The notes beneath the pieces were generated by a model. That model ran no database searches. It saw nothing but the letters and a program-made list of their open reading frames with translations, and was not told the origin of the DNA. A DNA stretch of 64,000 bases from Planococcus halotolerans (GTDB lineage: Bacteria > Bacillota > Bacilli > Bacillales_A > Planococcaceae). Of the stretch, positions 35,433 to 45,204 are shown piece by piece (the stretch's first letter is position 1; each line of letters begins with the position of its first letter). Location: NCBI RefSeq assembly GCF_003289955.1, contig NZ_QLZR01000008.1, forward strand, positions 1 through 64,000, in the 5' to 3' direction. Both the position numbers and the translations under genes were made by a program.

Positions 35433-35462
35433 CTCCTAAAAAATTATCTGCCAGTCTAATTT
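35433..35462 (-). promoter_or_regulatory. Candidate promoter of ytzE
   Basis: On the minus strand TTGTCA, 17-base spacer, GATAAT, about 100 bases before the ytzE start. The rest of the 35333-35643 gap is AT-rich with no other clear feature. Confidence 0.5.
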
Positions 35463-35643
35463 ATCTGACAATTTGATTATATCGAAAAAGTGTTTTAATA
35501 TCCATGTTTTTATTTTAATTTACTTAAATTAACAAATAACTTACATATCATCATTCATCAGAATTCATAAAAAATATAACCGGAAATTCTTTTATTAAAT
35601 CTAAAAAGGTGTACAATGGTCTTAATAAAAGCGGGGTGTTTAG

Positions 35644-37023
35644 ATGGATTGGCAGCTGGAAGCGGAAAAAAGACAGGAAAGCATGCTGAGGGAATTGCAG
35701 GAACTGATTGCAATCCCGAGTATTCTAGGTGACGATGCAACACAGGATGCACCTTTTGGCAAAGAAGTAAAAAGGGCATTGGACTGGTTTTTGGAGAAAG
35801 GCCGCGAAAATGGCTACGAAGTAAAGAATGTCGACAATATTGCTGGACATCTGGAAATCGGAGCAGGTGAAGAACTGCTGGGGATTCTCGGACATGTTGA
35901 TGTGGTTCCGACCGGTGAAGGGTGGACAAAAGATCCTTTCGGCGGTGTGATTGAAGATGGTAAATTATTCGGCCGCGGTGCAATCGATGATAAAGGGCCA
36001 ACGATTGCAGCCTGGACTGCTTTGAATATGGTCAAAGCCGCAGGTTGTGAGTTCAATAAACGCGTAAGGCTTATTATCGGAACAGATGAGGAAAGCGGCT
36101 TCCGCTGTGTAGAAAATTACTTTCAAAAAGAAGAAATGCCGACAATGGCATTTGCGCCGGATGCGGATTTTCCAATCATAAATGCGGAAAAGGGAATTGC
36201 GGCTTTGGTTTTCTCACAGGTTTATTCCGGTAAGGAAGATCAATTGATTACGTTTAAATCCGGTGATCGGACGAATATGGTACCGGATTTGGCCCGAGCA
36301 ACGGTACAAGGAAGTCTGGCTGACTGGAAAAGTGAATTTGAAAAGTTCACATCTGAATACGATTTGCCATTTACAGCTGTGGAAGAAGATGGGGAAGTCA
36401 TATTGACGGTCCACGGGAAAGCTGCACACGCAATGGAGCCGAACGATGGCATCAATGCTGGGGTAATGCTCGCATTGTTCCTTAAAGAACACCTTACGGG
36501 TGACGGCCAGGTATTCACTGAATTTATTGCAGATAAGTTTTACGGCGATTCAAGAGGCAATGCGTTCGGACTTGCTTTCGCGGATGAAGCTTCTGGCGAT
36601 ACGACATTCAATGCAGGAATTATGCGTTTTGAAGGAGCCAAAGGGGGAACAGTAGAAGTAAGTATGCGCTATTCAATTTCCTATCCGTTCGATGACAAGA
36701 TGGCTGATTTTCAGGTGGAAGGTTTTTCAATGAACATCCATTCCAATTCAAAACCTCATTATGTTGATGAAAATGACCCGTTTATCAAAACGCTGCAGGA
36801 TGCCTATGAAAAGCAGACCGGCGACAAGGCGGAGCTTTTGGCTATCGGAGGCGGCACATATGCCAGGGTAATGGATAAAGGTGTCGCATTCGGTATGCTG
36901 TTCCCCGGAGAGAAAGATGTCGCCCATCAGCTGGATGAATTCGTGGATATTAACAACCTGACAAAAGCGGTTGCGATATATGCGGAGGCAATTTATCAGC
37001 TGGCGTGCAATAAAAAAGAATGA
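35644..37023 (+). CDS. pepV: Dipeptidase PepV (M20 family)
   Basis: 459 aa. Zinc dipeptidase; metal ligands in LGILGHVDVVPTGEGW (His about 89), GRGAIDDKGP (Asp), and GTDEESGFRC (catalytic Glu then ligand Glu), with a final HQLDEF. A lid domain interrupts the catalytic domain, as in Lactobacillus PepV. Cleaves dipeptides in the cytoplasm. Neighbouring dat is transcribed in the same direction, as in Bacillus. Confidence 0.93.
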   Translation: MDWQLEAEKRQESMLRELQELIAIPSILGDDATQDAPFGKEVKRALDWFLEKGRENGYEVKNVDNIAGHLEIGAGEELLGILGHVDVVPTGEGWTKDPFGGVIEDGKLFGRGAIDDKGPTIAAWTALNMVKAAGCEFNKRVRLIIGTDEESGFRCVENYFQKEEMPTMAFAPDADFPIINAEKGIAALVFSQVYSGKEDQLITFKSGDRTNMVPDLARATVQGSLADWKSEFEKFTSEYDLPFTAVEEDGEVILTVHGKAAHAMEPNDGINAGVMLALFLKEHLTGDGQVFTEFIADKFYGDSRGNAFGLAFADEASGDTTFNAGIMRFEGAKGGTVEVSMRYSISYPFDDKMADFQVEGFSMNIHSNSKPHYVDENDPFIKTLQDAYEKQTGDKAELLAIGGGTYARVMDKGVAFGMLFPGEKDVAHQLDEFVDINNLTKAVAIYAEAIYQLACNKKE

Positions 37024-37099
37024 ACGAGTGATTTTCAACCGGAAAATAATTAATTGATCTATCACAAAAACTACTAACAGAAGCGAAAGAGGGATGGAT

Positions 37100-37951
37100 A
37101 TGGAATGGATTTTACACAACGATGAGTTTATTCAGGAAGATGAGCTGAAGATATCAAAAGAGGACCGCGGGTATCAATTCGGCGACGGGATCTACGAAGT
37201 AATCCGTGTTTATAGTGGAGAACTTTATACGGCTAAAGAACATATCGACCGCTTTTATGCGAGTGCTGAAAAAGTGAAGATTGTCGTTCCCTATACAAAA
37301 GACGTTTTCCATAAATTGATGTACGACCTTGTTGAGAAAAATGAAATCAATAACGGACAAGTGTATGTTCAGATCACTCGTGGGTCATACGTACGCCAGC
37401 ATCAATTTCCAGCAGACAGCTCGCCGGTCCTAGTGGGCTACACTAAAACAGTTGAGCGACCGCTGGAATTGATGAGAAACGGTGCACATGCAAAATTCAT
37501 CGAAGACATGCGCTGGCTCAGATGTGATATCAAGAGCCTCAACCTGCTCGGCAATGTGCTTGCCAAACAGGAAGCTTATGAAAATGGCTGCTACGAAGCC
37601 GTTCTTCACCGCGGTGAAATCATTACGGAAGGTTCATCTTCCAATATGTACGGGATTAAAGACGGCGTTCTTTATACTCATCCTGCCACAAACCTGATAT
37701 TGGACGGCATTACAAGAAAAACAATTCTTGGTCTATGCGAAGAATTGGGAATTACTGTCCAGGAAACGCCGATGACAAAAGTACAGGCGCTTAAGATGGA
37801 TGAGTTTTTTATGTCATCAACAACGGCTGAAATCATCCCACTGACTGAAATTGACGGGTTCCAAATTGGAAATGGAGCACGAGGCCCGTTGACTGAAAAA
37901 CTTCAAAAGGCTTTTGAAGCCAAATTAAACCTGGGTGTGGAAGTACAGTAA
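37100..37951 (+). CDS. dat: D-alanine aminotransferase (Dat)
   Basis: 283 aa fold-type IV PLP enzyme. PLP Lys in CDIKSLNLLGNVLAKQ (about residue 144) and EGSSSNMYGI for phosphate binding; RQHQFP is a specificity loop typical of D-amino-acid rather than branched-chain transaminases. Supplies D-glutamate from D-alanine for the wall. ATG 37100 is seven bases from AAAGAGGG; the ATG at 37094 is too close. Confidence 0.92.
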   Translation: MEWILHNDEFIQEDELKISKEDRGYQFGDGIYEVIRVYSGELYTAKEHIDRFYASAEKVKIVVPYTKDVFHKLMYDLVEKNEINNGQVYVQITRGSYVRQHQFPADSSPVLVGYTKTVERPLELMRNGAHAKFIEDMRWLRCDIKSLNLLGNVLAKQEAYENGCYEAVLHRGEIITEGSSSNMYGIKDGVLYTHPATNLILDGITRKTILGLCEELGITVQETPMTKVQALKMDEFFMSSTTAEIIPLTEIDGFQIGNGARGPLTEKLQKAFEAKLNLGVEVQ

Positions 37952-37963
37952 TCATATTTACGA

Positions 37964-37999
37964 GAACAGTGGCCGGCAATAGCTGGGCGCTGTTTTTTT
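37964..37999 (+). terminator. Terminator after dat
   Basis: Stem aacagtggcc / gggcgctgtt (imperfect, with G-U) and seven T. Confidence 0.72.
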
Positions 38000-38087
38000 G
38001 CTTTCAGATAAAAAGCAGCTTAAATCAGTAAAAATCATACTGACCGTTAATAAGAGATAAATGGTAAACTGATAAGAGGTGATGCAG

Positions 38088-38627
38088 ATGGATAATCATT
38101 ATTTTATTGGGATAAAAATACCTTTGCCGACAGCTCGTTCTCTTGTGGAACAGCGGGATTCCTGGAACTTGTCCAGCCACAAACGGCTGCCTGTGGCAGA
38201 AGATCTTCATATTACACTGCTGTTTATCGGCGGTGATCCTCATGGTGAAATCGGTGAAGTGGCTAAAGCTTTGGAGGAAGTTGAGCATGAACCCTTTACT
38301 GTGGATATTACAGGAACAGGGTACTTCGGCAAAAAAGAACGGCCGAGAGTGGTATATGCGGCAACAAAAGAAAATGATTCACTGAACAGATTGCAGCGTA
38401 AGATAAAAGACACCCTTAAGGGATTCCAATTGAGCCCGGACAACAAACCGTTTGTTCCACATATAACGTTGGCGAATAAATGGGCGGCCAGAGAGCCGTG
38501 GAATGATATCCCGGAACTTGACACAGAGCGGTTTGAAGCAGATGAGTTCACATTGTTCCGGATTGAACCGGCCCAAACACCGCGCTATATTGCTGTACAA
38601 ACTTATAAATTGAAGGATGGCGTATGA
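38088..38627 (+). CDS. thpR: RNA 2',3'-cyclic phosphodiesterase (ThpR, YtlP)
   Basis: 179 aa 2H phosphoesterase with both HxT motifs: LHITLLF (about 44-50) and PHITLA (about 124-129). Opens 2',3'-cyclic phosphates on RNA. Three start codons cluster here; ATG 38088 is seven bases from GAGGT, the others are too close. Overlap or near-contact with the following kinase gene suggests co-expression. Confidence 0.9.
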   Translation: MDNHYFIGIKIPLPTARSLVEQRDSWNLSSHKRLPVAEDLHITLLFIGGDPHGEIGEVAKALEEVEHEPFTVDITGTGYFGKKERPRVVYAATKENDSLNRLQRKIKDTLKGFQLSPDNKPFVPHITLANKWAAREPWNDIPELDTERFEADEFTLFRIEPAQTPRYIAVQTYKLKDGV

Positions 38628-38649
38628 TTGCGCCAATGGGCAGGGACAA

Positions 38650-39564
38650 ATGAGGACTATATTCGTAATTAATCCGGTTGCCGGCAACGGCAATGCCATG
38701 AAAAAATGGCTAAAATTCAAAGAAACGATTGAATTTCCGTTCGAATTGGCGGTCAGCCGTTATAGCGGGCATGCCACCGAACTGGTGAGCGAATTGCAGC
38801 ATTCACCGGATCCGGTCCTGGTAATCGGCTTTGGCGGAGACGGCACTTTAAGAGAAGTGATTGCCGGTGCGGCAGGTGCACTGCAAGTAATTGTCGGTTC
38901 CATTGCAGCGGGATCAGGAAACGATTTTAGCCGCGGTTTTCATTCCTTTGAAGATGCCGAAGAAATTGCTGCTTTTGTTAAGAATCCTGTGAGCAGCAGA
39001 AAAGATCTTGGCGAATTCATTGACGACAGGCCATATTATTTTGTCAGCAGCACAGGCATCGGCTTTGACGCGGAAATTTCAGTAAAAGTCAATCGCTCAA
39101 GGGTCAAGCAATGGCTCAATAAAATCGGTATGGGCAAACTGGTTTATTTGGTGTATGTCATCATCACTTTGCTGAGATTCCGGCTGTTCCGGCTCACTGT
39201 CGAACAGGATGGAGAAACGGTCCATTACGATAAAGTCTGGTTTGCCACGGTCTGCAATCAGCCTTACTTTGGAGGCGGCATGAAAATCTCGCCGCATTCT
39301 GTGCCGGATGATGGCATATTGGAGCTAACGGTTGTCAACCGCCTTTCCCGATTGAAACTGCTGCTGGTTTTTGGTACGGTATTCAGCGGGAAGCATCTGC
39401 GTTTCAAGGAAGTCCACCAGCTGAAAAATTCGAGGTTTTCGTTGACAGCTGATCAGCCGGTATTCCGCCATGTAGACGGCGACGGTGCCGGCCGTACGCC
39501 CGAAAATCGCAGCACCAGCTATTCAGTCAGTGCTAGAGACTGGCATTCTGTAAATAAAAGATAG
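38650..39564 (+). CDS. Diacylglycerol/lipid kinase family protein (YtlR-like)
   Basis: 304 aa. DAGK catalytic domain: INPVAGNGNAMKKW, the nucleotide loop GFGGDGTLREV and SGNDFSRGF. Phosphorylates a lipid, perhaps diacylglycerol or undecaprenol, at the membrane; the YegS/DgkB clade is not resolved by eye. Start ATG 38650 follows CAGGGA; an upstream in-frame ATG at 38617 inside thpR would add eleven residues. Confidence 0.87.
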   Translation: MRTIFVINPVAGNGNAMKKWLKFKETIEFPFELAVSRYSGHATELVSELQHSPDPVLVIGFGGDGTLREVIAGAAGALQVIVGSIAAGSGNDFSRGFHSFEDAEEIAAFVKNPVSSRKDLGEFIDDRPYYFVSSTGIGFDAEISVKVNRSRVKQWLNKIGMGKLVYLVYVIITLLRFRLFRLTVEQDGETVHYDKVWFATVCNQPYFGGGMKISPHSVPDDGILELTVVNRLSRLKLLLVFGTVFSGKHLRFKEVHQLKNSRFSLTADQPVFRHVDGDGAGRTPENRSTSYSVSARDWHSVNKR

Positions 39565-39579
39565 AAAGAGGAAGAAAAA

Positions 39580-40227
39580 ATGAGAGCAAGATATAAACCA
39601 TGGGCAGCAGAATTGATCGAAGCCCATCCGGAAATTGTAATTCCGGAACCGCAAAAACTGAAAGGCAAATGGAAAGAGGAGTTCGGCAACTCGAATCCGC
39701 TGCATATTGAAGCTGGGAGCGGCAAAGGCCGTTTCATCACTGGAATGGCTATGGCAAATCCTAAAATCAATTACATCGGCATCGAGTTATTCGACAGCGT
39801 GATTGTTACGGCGCTTCAAACGGTGCTCGAGCAGGAAGAAGGCATTCCAAATCTTCGGCTATTGCGTGTAAATGCACAGGAAATGGAAAGCTTTTTTGAA
39901 AAAAATGAAGTTGACCGCCTGTATTTGAACTTCTCCGATCCATGGCCGAAGACGCGCCACGCAAAACGGAGACTGACGCATGAATCATTCTTGAAATTAT
40001 ATGAAACGGTGCTGCCAAAGAATGGGGAAATCCATTTTAAGACAGACAACCGCGGACTTTTCGAGTATTCGCTGACGAGCATCTCGGAATACGGCATGCT
40101 GCTGAAGGATGTTTCGTTGGATCTGCATGCCAATGAACCGGAATGGAACATCATGACGGAATACGAAGAGAAGTTCATGAAAAAAGGCCAGCCGATTTAC
40201 CGGATGGAAGCACAATACAATTCTTAA
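39580..40227 (+). CDS. trmB: tRNA (guanine-N7)-methyltransferase (TrmB)
   Basis: 215 aa, usual length. SAM site [16 protein letters not shown] and the family motif [17 protein letters not shown], which carries the catalytic Asp and the tRNA-binding basic run. Makes m7G46 in tRNA. AAAGAGGAAG precedes the ATG; 15 bp after the kinase gene. Confidence 0.96.
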   Translation: MRARYKPWAAELIEAHPEIVIPEPQKLKGKWKEEFGNSNPLHIEAGSGKGRFITGMAMANPKINYIGIELFDSVIVTALQTVLEQEEGIPNLRLLRVNAQEMESFFEKNEVDRLYLNFSDPWPKTRHAKRRLTHESFLKLYETVLPKNGEIHFKTDNRGLFEYSLTSISEYGMLLKDVSLDLHANEPEWNIMTEYEEKFMKKGQPIYRMEAQYNS

Positions 40228-40249
40228 TTCGTAAGCTGAAGGGGATGGG

Positions 40250-41107
40250 ATGATGGAGAAATTTGATTTTCACGACATGAAGTTGACTTGGCTCGATGGG
40301 GGTACTACGAATCTGGATGGCGGCACAATGTTCGGCGTAGTGCCGAAAGTGGTCTGGTCGAAGAAATATCCTGTGGATGAGAAAAACAATATCGAGCTGC
40401 CGACGCATCCGATGCTGATTCAATTCGATGGCCATAATATTTTGGTGGACAGCGGACTGGGCGACGGTAAATTGACCGACCGCCAGATTCGCAATCTTGG
40501 AGTATCTTCCGAGTCTTCATTGAATAAGAATTTGGAAGAACTCGGGTTGTCTGCTGCTGACATCGATACGGTTCTGATGACGCATCTGCACGGTGATCAT
40601 GCGGCCGGCTTGACTGATAAGCAGGGAGAAGAATACGTTTCTTCATTCCCGAATGCGAAAATTTATGTTTCAGCAGTCGAATGGAATGAAATGAAGAATC
40701 CGAATATCCGCTCCCGCAACACGTACTGGAAAGAAAATTGGGAGCCGGTCCAGCATCAGGTGGAAACATTTGAAGATGAGTTGACGCTGTTCGGCGCAAT
40801 CACAATGATCCACACAGGCGGCCATTCAAACGGCCATGCTGTCATCAAGCTGGAAAGTGGCGGGGAAACGATCCTTCATATGGGCGACATCATGCCGACT
40901 CATGCCCACCAAAATCCGCTTTGGGTATTGGCATATGATGACTATCCGATGGATTCGATTTATGCAAAAGAACGTTTGATGAAAGAGGCTTTGGAGAACG
41001 GATATTATTTCTCGTTCTATCACGACGCTTACTACCGTCTGCTGAAATGGAGCAAGGATGGTAAAGAGATCGTCGAGTCGCTGCAATATAAAGAGAAGAA
41101 TATCTGA
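40250..41107 (+). CDS. ytnP: Metallo-beta-lactamase-fold lactonase (YtnP-like)
   Basis: 285 aa. Zinc-site motif [11 protein letters not shown] (HxHxDH, about 104-114), GGHSNGH, and [12 protein letters not shown]. subtilis YtnP is an acyl-homoserine-lactone lactonase that quenches signals of other bacteria; the same activity is inferred here. Start at 40250 or 40253 (AAGGGGA upstream); difference is one residue. Confidence 0.85.
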   Translation: MMEKFDFHDMKLTWLDGGTTNLDGGTMFGVVPKVVWSKKYPVDEKNNIELPTHPMLIQFDGHNILVDSGLGDGKLTDRQIRNLGVSSESSLNKNLEELGLSAADIDTVLMTHLHGDHAAGLTDKQGEEYVSSFPNAKIYVSAVEWNEMKNPNIRSRNTYWKENWEPVQHQVETFEDELTLFGAITMIHTGGHSNGHAVIKLESGGETILHMGDIMPTHAHQNPLWVLAYDDYPMDSIYAKERLMKEALENGYYFSFYHDAYYRLLKWSKDGKEIVESLQYKEKNI

Positions 41108-41118
41108 TTTTGTGGAAG

Positions 41119-41144
41119 GCACCGCTTTGGCGGTGCTTTTTTTT
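41119..41144 (+). terminator. Terminator after the lactonase gene
   Basis: 7-bp stem gcaccgc / gcggtgc with loop TTTG and eight T. Confidence 0.9.
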
Positions 41145-41160
41145 ATGGGGATTGCGGCAA

Positions 41161-41254
41161 CCGCAACTAAATTGGATCTAGCCGCAACTAATTTGTGTTT
41201 AACCGCAACTAAAGTGATTCCAACCGCAACTAAATGATGAAATCGCGCAACTGA
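41161..41254. repeat. Array 2: CCGCAACTAA cores every 21 bp
   Basis: CCGCAACTAA starts at 41161, 41182, 41203 and 41224, with a degenerate fifth (gcgcaactga) at 41245; every step is exactly 21. Interspersed bases vary. The gap between the two convergent genes (41108-41505) holds this array, array 3 and AT-rich sequence, but no gene. Confidence 0.88.
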
Positions 41255-41304
41255 AAATAAAATAATGGAAAATATTTCTTTTATTTGAGCTGATTTATAT
41301 CTAA

Positions 41305-41399
41305 CCGCACCCCAAGTCGGTCTAACCGCACCTCAAATGCTTTAACCCGCACCCCAAAGTGCTCAACCCGAACCTCAAACACTTCAACCCGCACCTCAA
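41305..41399. repeat. Array 3: CCGCACCYCAA cores every 21 bp
   Basis: Cores start at 41305, 41326, 41347, 41368 (CCGAACCTCAA) and 41389, each step exactly 21. The fourth base of the CCCC run alternates C/T. The aaCCGCA start is shared with array 2, 50 bp away. Confidence 0.88.
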
Positions 41400-41505
41400 A
41401 TCCACAGCTAACAAATTACTTATATTCCCAATTGAAAAAGACTCCTAAAAAAGAGAGCCACACTATATTTTCACTCACATTTATAAAAACCTGCCAATAG
41501 CATCT

Positions 41506-42063
41506 TCACAACCCAAAATGCTCTTTAATCATGCCAGCGACTCTATCCGGACTGACACCTGAATTATTCAGCCGCAAATAATGGTCAGCCTGAATTTCGT
41601 TTTCAAAGGAATTCAACCGGTAGATTTTATTGGAATTCACCATTTCCTTTTCGGAGGAAGCAGTGTCCCTTTTTGTCGGCTTATGTACGAGGCGGTTGGA
41701 GGTTTTATTTCTTATGAGCCTTTCATCCAGGTCTGCCTCGAGTTCGACAAAGTAGATTTCCGCGCCTTGGTCCTGGAAAATTGCGCAAGTCCTGTTGACG
41801 AAATCCCAGTCTTCCTGCTGGTCGAAAGCCCATACGTATGTAAAGATCATGCCGTACCGTTTGCTCTTGGCAAAGGTGCTGAATATTTCCTTCCGGAACA
41901 GGGTGGAGAGTTTCCACATTTCAGGTTCAAAGCCGAAAAACGGTTCCAGCAAATCGATGGTCATGTGATTGTGCAGCAATTTCAAATCAGTTATTTTCGA
42001 CAACTCCTGGCCGACAGTCATTTTGCCGACCGCCTGTGGACCGAACAGCAGAACAAATTTCAT
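41506..42063 (-). CDS. P-loop ATP-binding protein, kinase-like
   Basis: 185 aa. Walker A GPQAVGKMTVGQEL (about 8-21) at the very N-terminus, then HNHMTIDLLEPFF. It resembles shikimate-kinase-like small phosphotransferases; substrate unknown. ATG 42063 has AGGTGA six bases upstream; ATG 42069 is too close. No clear terminator follows; the gene runs toward array 3. Confidence 0.75.
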   Translation of the reverse strand: MKFVLLFGPQAVGKMTVGQELSKITDLKLLHNHMTIDLLEPFFGFEPEMWKLSTLFRKEIFSTFAKSKRYGMIFTYVWAFDQQEDWDFVNRTCAIFQDQGAEIYFVELEADLDERLIRNKTSNRLVHKPTKRDTASSEKEMVNSNKIYRLNSFENEIQADHYLRLNNSGVSPDRVAGMIKEHFGL

Positions 42064-42102
42064 CTTCATTCACCTGGACTTTCACTGAATTTTTATGGAA
42101 AT

Positions 42103-42143
42103 AAAAACTGCAGGAACGCGGAAATTCTCGCGTAGGCCTGCAG
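42103..42143 (-). terminator. Terminator of the PepSY-type gene
   Basis: 7-bp stem ctgcagg / cctgcag plus inner cgcg / cgcg; five A on the plus strand provide the U-tract. The stretch also overlaps the promoter side of the P-loop gene. Confidence 0.72.
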
Positions 42144-42164
42144 ATGGAAACGTTCGTGTGAATT

Positions 42165-42479
42165 TTAAACTTTTGAGACTTCTACAACGGCGCCGGTAAA
42201 TGCGTCCGCCATGAATTCGAATTGCTCGAGCTCATCGTCGCGGTGGCGAGTGATGCCGCCTTTGTAGACATCCGTCGTAACTGCGTGCTGCGTATAAGGT
42301 TCTGTTTTCATGTAGATCCATGAACCGTCAATCGGACCTTCTTCTTTAAACGAATTCTTCACTTGCTTCAATACTTCATCTGCCGGGTAAAGCTTCTGGT
42401 TGCGGTCAACCAATTCTTTGACGACAAATGTTGCAGCTACTCCTGTAGCGAAGCCGATCAATAAATCACGATTTTTCAA
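42165..42479 (-). CDS. Small PepSY-like membrane-anchored protein
   Basis: 104 aa. An N-terminal hydrophobic stretch (LLIGFATGVAATFVVKEL) is followed by a compact domain that resembles PepSY/YtzB-type proteins. Such domains often inhibit proteases; it lies next to the M42 aminopeptidase gene, which it faces away from. Ribosome site AGGAGGG before the start. Confidence 0.75.
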   Translation of the reverse strand: MKNRDLLIGFATGVAATFVVKELVDRNQKLYPADEVLKQVKNSFKEEGPIDGSWIYMKTEPYTQHAVTTDVYKGGITRHRDDELEQFEFMADAFTGAVVEVSKV

Positions 42480-42651
42480 TTAGATCCCTCCTATACTTAC
42501 TGGCTAAATTGTACCATAACTAATAATTAAACGAGAAATGAAAGCAACGTCTTCATTTCCTTCCTTTCGTTTTTCGAAATAAAAAAGTGGAAATAAACTG
42601 AAAAAAGCTCTAAACTGGTTAAAGGCATTTCATTTAGGAGGAAGTTGTATC

Positions 42652-43725
42652 ATGAATAATGAAACGAGAGAGTTATTTAAAACATTAACAGAGTTACCGG
42701 GCGCGCCCGGTAACGAACATGCTGTCCGCAAATTCATGAAGAAAGAATTGGGTGCAGTGTCCGATGAATTGATACAGGATAATCTCGGCAGTATCTTCGG
42801 AGTCAAGCACGGGGAACAGGACGGACCGCGCATCATGGTGGCCGGACATATGGATGAAGTAGGCTTTATGGTTACACAAATTACTGATAATGGCATGATC
42901 CGCTTTCAACCGCTTGGCGGCTGGTGGAACCAGGTAATGCTGGCGACACGAGTGGAAATCATCGCTGGAGATAAAGTGATACCTGGTGTAATCGGTTCGA
43001 TCCCGCCGCATTTATTGAGTGAAGAGCTGCGCAGCAAACCGATGGATATCAAGAATATGCTGATTGATATCGGTGCTGACGATAGAGAAGATGCGTTGTC
43101 GTTCGGCGTCCGCCCGGGACAGCAGATCATTCCCTACAGCCCGTTCACCGCAATGGCCAATGATAAAAAAATCATGGCGAAAGCATGGGATAACCGCTAC
43201 GGCTGCGGTTTGGCCATCGAGCTATTGCGTGAATTGAAAGATGAAAAACTGCCGAACGAATTGTTTTCAGGCGCGACGGTTATGGAAGAAGTCGGTCTGC
43301 GCGGCTCACAGACGGCTGCAAACATGATCAATCCGGATATTTTCTTTGCGCTTGATGCAAGCCCGGCGAATGACGCCGACGGCAACAAAAATGAGTTTGG
43401 CCAATTAGGCAAGGGGACGCTCCTGCGCATTCTCGATAAAAGTATGGTTACACACCGCGGCATGAGAGAATTTGTTCTGGACACAGCTGAATCGAATAAC
43501 ATCCCGTACCAGTATTTCATTTCACAAGGCGGAACGGATGCGGGACGCGTGCATACGGCAAACGAAGGAGTTCCAAGTTCCGTAATCGGAATTTGCTCCC
43601 GTTATATCCATACGTCATCGTCAATCATCCATACAGATGATTACGCTGCGGCGAAGGAATTATTGGTCAAGCTGGTAAAATCGGCTGACCGGACTACAGT
43701 GGAAACGATTAAAAATAACGCCTAA
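42652..43725 (+). CDS. ytoP: M42-family aminopeptidase (YtoP)
   Basis: 357 aa. Co-catalytic metal ligands in [12 protein letters not shown] (His/Asp about 64-66), [24 protein letters not shown] (Glu pair) and a late [10 protein letters not shown]. Glutamyl- or deblocking aminopeptidase that forms large dodecamers. AGGAGG precedes the ATG. Confidence 0.92.
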   Translation: MNNETRELFKTLTELPGAPGNEHAVRKFMKKELGAVSDELIQDNLGSIFGVKHGEQDGPRIMVAGHMDEVGFMVTQITDNGMIRFQPLGGWWNQVMLATRVEIIAGDKVIPGVIGSIPPHLLSEELRSKPMDIKNMLIDIGADDREDALSFGVRPGQQIIPYSPFTAMANDKKIMAKAWDNRYGCGLAIELLRELKDEKLPNELFSGATVMEEVGLRGSQTAANMINPDIFFALDASPANDADGNKNEFGQLGKGTLLRILDKSMVTHRGMREFVLDTAESNNIPYQYFISQGGTDAGRVHTANEGVPSSVIGICSRYIHTSSSIIHTDDYAAAKELLVKLVKSADRTTVETIKNNA

Positions 43726-43752
43726 AAAGTGCCCTCGGGCACTTTTTTTTAT
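43726..43752 (+). terminator. Terminator after ytoP
   Basis: 9-bp stem aaagtgccc / gggcacttt with a 2-base loop and T-run. Confidence 0.9.
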
Positions 43753-43769
43753 AGAAAGGAACAATGCAG

Positions 43770-44291
43770 ATGGATAACTTGAAAATTGCTGTTGCATCAA
43801 AAAATCAGGCGAAAATCAGAGCTGTCAGTGAGTGCCTTGGCGAACTGGGTATTCAACACGAAATTACAGCTGTCGAAACGGATTCAGGTGTTTCTGCTCA
43901 GCCGTTCTCAATGGAGGAAACGCGCCAGGGTGCGGTTAACCGCGCAGTATCAGCGATTGAGGGGCCGTTTGATTGTGCTGTCGGACTTGAAGGCGGCGTA
44001 TATGAGATTGAAGGTGAACTTTACCTTTGCAATTGGGGAGCACTGGCGACCGCAGATGGGAAAGTATACACTGCCGGCGGCGCACAGGTTCCTTTACCTG
44101 AAGAAATTGGACAGAAATTAAAAGAAGGATTGGAACTTGGTCCAGTGATGGACGACTACGCCAATGAAACAGGCATCCGCCACGATAAAGGAGCAATCGG
44201 AATCCTGACAGCAGGGCTGATGAACCGCGGGGATATGTTCGGACATATCGTAAAATTGCTTATCGGACAATACCAGCTGGGCAGCGGTTGA
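43770..44291 (+). CDS. DUF84 / inosine-xanthosine triphosphatase-like protein
   Basis: 173 aa. KIAVASKNQAKIRAV at the N-terminus and QGAVNRAVSA, GLEGGVYE, with a late RGDMFGHIVKLL, match the YjjX/DUF84 family that hydrolyses non-canonical purine triphosphates. ATG 43770 is nine bases from AAAGGA, ATG 43764 only three, so the former is taken. Confidence 0.85.
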   Translation: MDNLKIAVASKNQAKIRAVSECLGELGIQHEITAVETDSGVSAQPFSMEETRQGAVNRAVSAIEGPFDCAVGLEGGVYEIEGELYLCNWGALATADGKVYTAGGAQVPLPEEIGQKLKEGLELGPVMDDYANETGIRHDKGAIGILTAGLMNRGDMFGHIVKLLIGQYQLGSG

Positions 44292-44351
44292 GTTGCAAGT
44301 GGCTGGAAACATCTTTAAAATAGAAATCAGCAAAGCAGGGGAGGAAGACGC

Positions 44352-44858
44352 GTGAAACGGTCAGTTTTAATCACAGGAACTGTGCTATCCCTTTTTTTAT
44401 TGGCAGGGTGCATGGCGACTCCTGAAGAAAGAGTGGCAGAAGGGCTGGCGGAAACCCGCACGGCTTTTGAAAAAGAGCCGACGGAAACCAATGAAACCGC
44501 GGGCCAGACAGAACTTTATCTGCCTGGCGGCTACGATATAGAGGAGCCTTCTGACGAACATAATATAATCATAACCAAAGGAAGCGATTCCTACGTTTTG
44601 TTTATTAACCCGAACGAAGCGGCTGACAGCAAATTTTTCTATGACCTGCAGAAAGCGGATGCTGAATTGGAATGGATCGCTGATGAAACATTTGAGCAGA
44701 ATGGCCGTTTTGGATTTACAACACTGAGAGCGATTGCTGAAGACCGGATCGAAGTGGTCGTCAGTGCGGGCGGTGTTAAAATGACAACCATTTCCGAAGA
44801 ATCGGATGTCCCCGCCAATATGGAATGGATGATGAAAACAGCGCGCTCCATTGAATAG
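44352..44858 (+). CDS. Predicted lipoprotein of unknown function
   Basis: 168 aa; no family recognised. Type II signal peptide with lipobox LLAGC (Cys20). Acidic mature part with one predicted globular domain and no further cysteines. GTG start after GGGGAGG. Directly upstream of the thioredoxin gene with 21 bp between them. Confidence 0.82.
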   Translation: MKRSVLITGTVLSLFLLAGCMATPEERVAEGLAETRTAFEKEPTETNETAGQTELYLPGGYDIEEPSDEHNIIITKGSDSYVLFINPNEAADSKFFYDLQKADAELEWIADETFEQNGRFGFTTLRAIAEDRIEVVVSAGGVKMTTISEESDVPANMEWMMKTARSIE

Positions 44859-44879
44859 GAAAACTGAGGAGAAGAGATT

Positions 44880-45197
44880 ATGAAAAAACTGCAATCGATT
44901 GAAGAGTTTAACGAATACAAAAATTGCGATGGCACGGTATTTATGTTTACAGCGGGATGGTGTCCTGATTGCCGAGTCATCGACCCGGTCATGCCTGACG
45001 TGGAAGAGTCGTTCGAACAATTCGACTTTGTATCAGTTGACCGTGACGAATTCATCGACCTCTGCGCCCAACTGGATGTATACGGAATACCGAGTTTCCT
45101 GGCTTTCAGCGACGGAAAAGAATTAGGCCGTTTTGTCAGCCGGGACCGCAAAACACAAGAGGAAATTGAATCCTTTATAGCAGGATTGTCCAAATAA
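44880..45197 (+). CDS. ytpP: Thioredoxin-family protein (YtpP)
   Basis: 105 aa thioredoxin fold. Active site WCPDC (Cys28, Cys31) in FTAGWCPDCRVIDPV and the cis-proline loop YGIPSFLAF. No signal peptide, so cytoplasmic. B. subtilis YtpP occupies the same place before ytpQ. GAGGAGAAGAG precedes the start. Confidence 0.92.
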   Translation: MKKLQSIEEFNEYKNCDGTVFMFTAGWCPDCRVIDPVMPDVEESFEQFDFVSVDRDEFIDLCAQLDVYGIPSFLAFSDGKELGRFVSRDRKTQEEIESFIAGLSK

Positions 45198-45204
45198 TAT
45201 CAAG

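Noticed and set aside
41161..41399. CRISPR-like array
   Set aside because: Cores are only 8-11 bases with 10-13-base fillers at 21 bp, no leader and no cas genes; the geometry does not fit a CRISPR.
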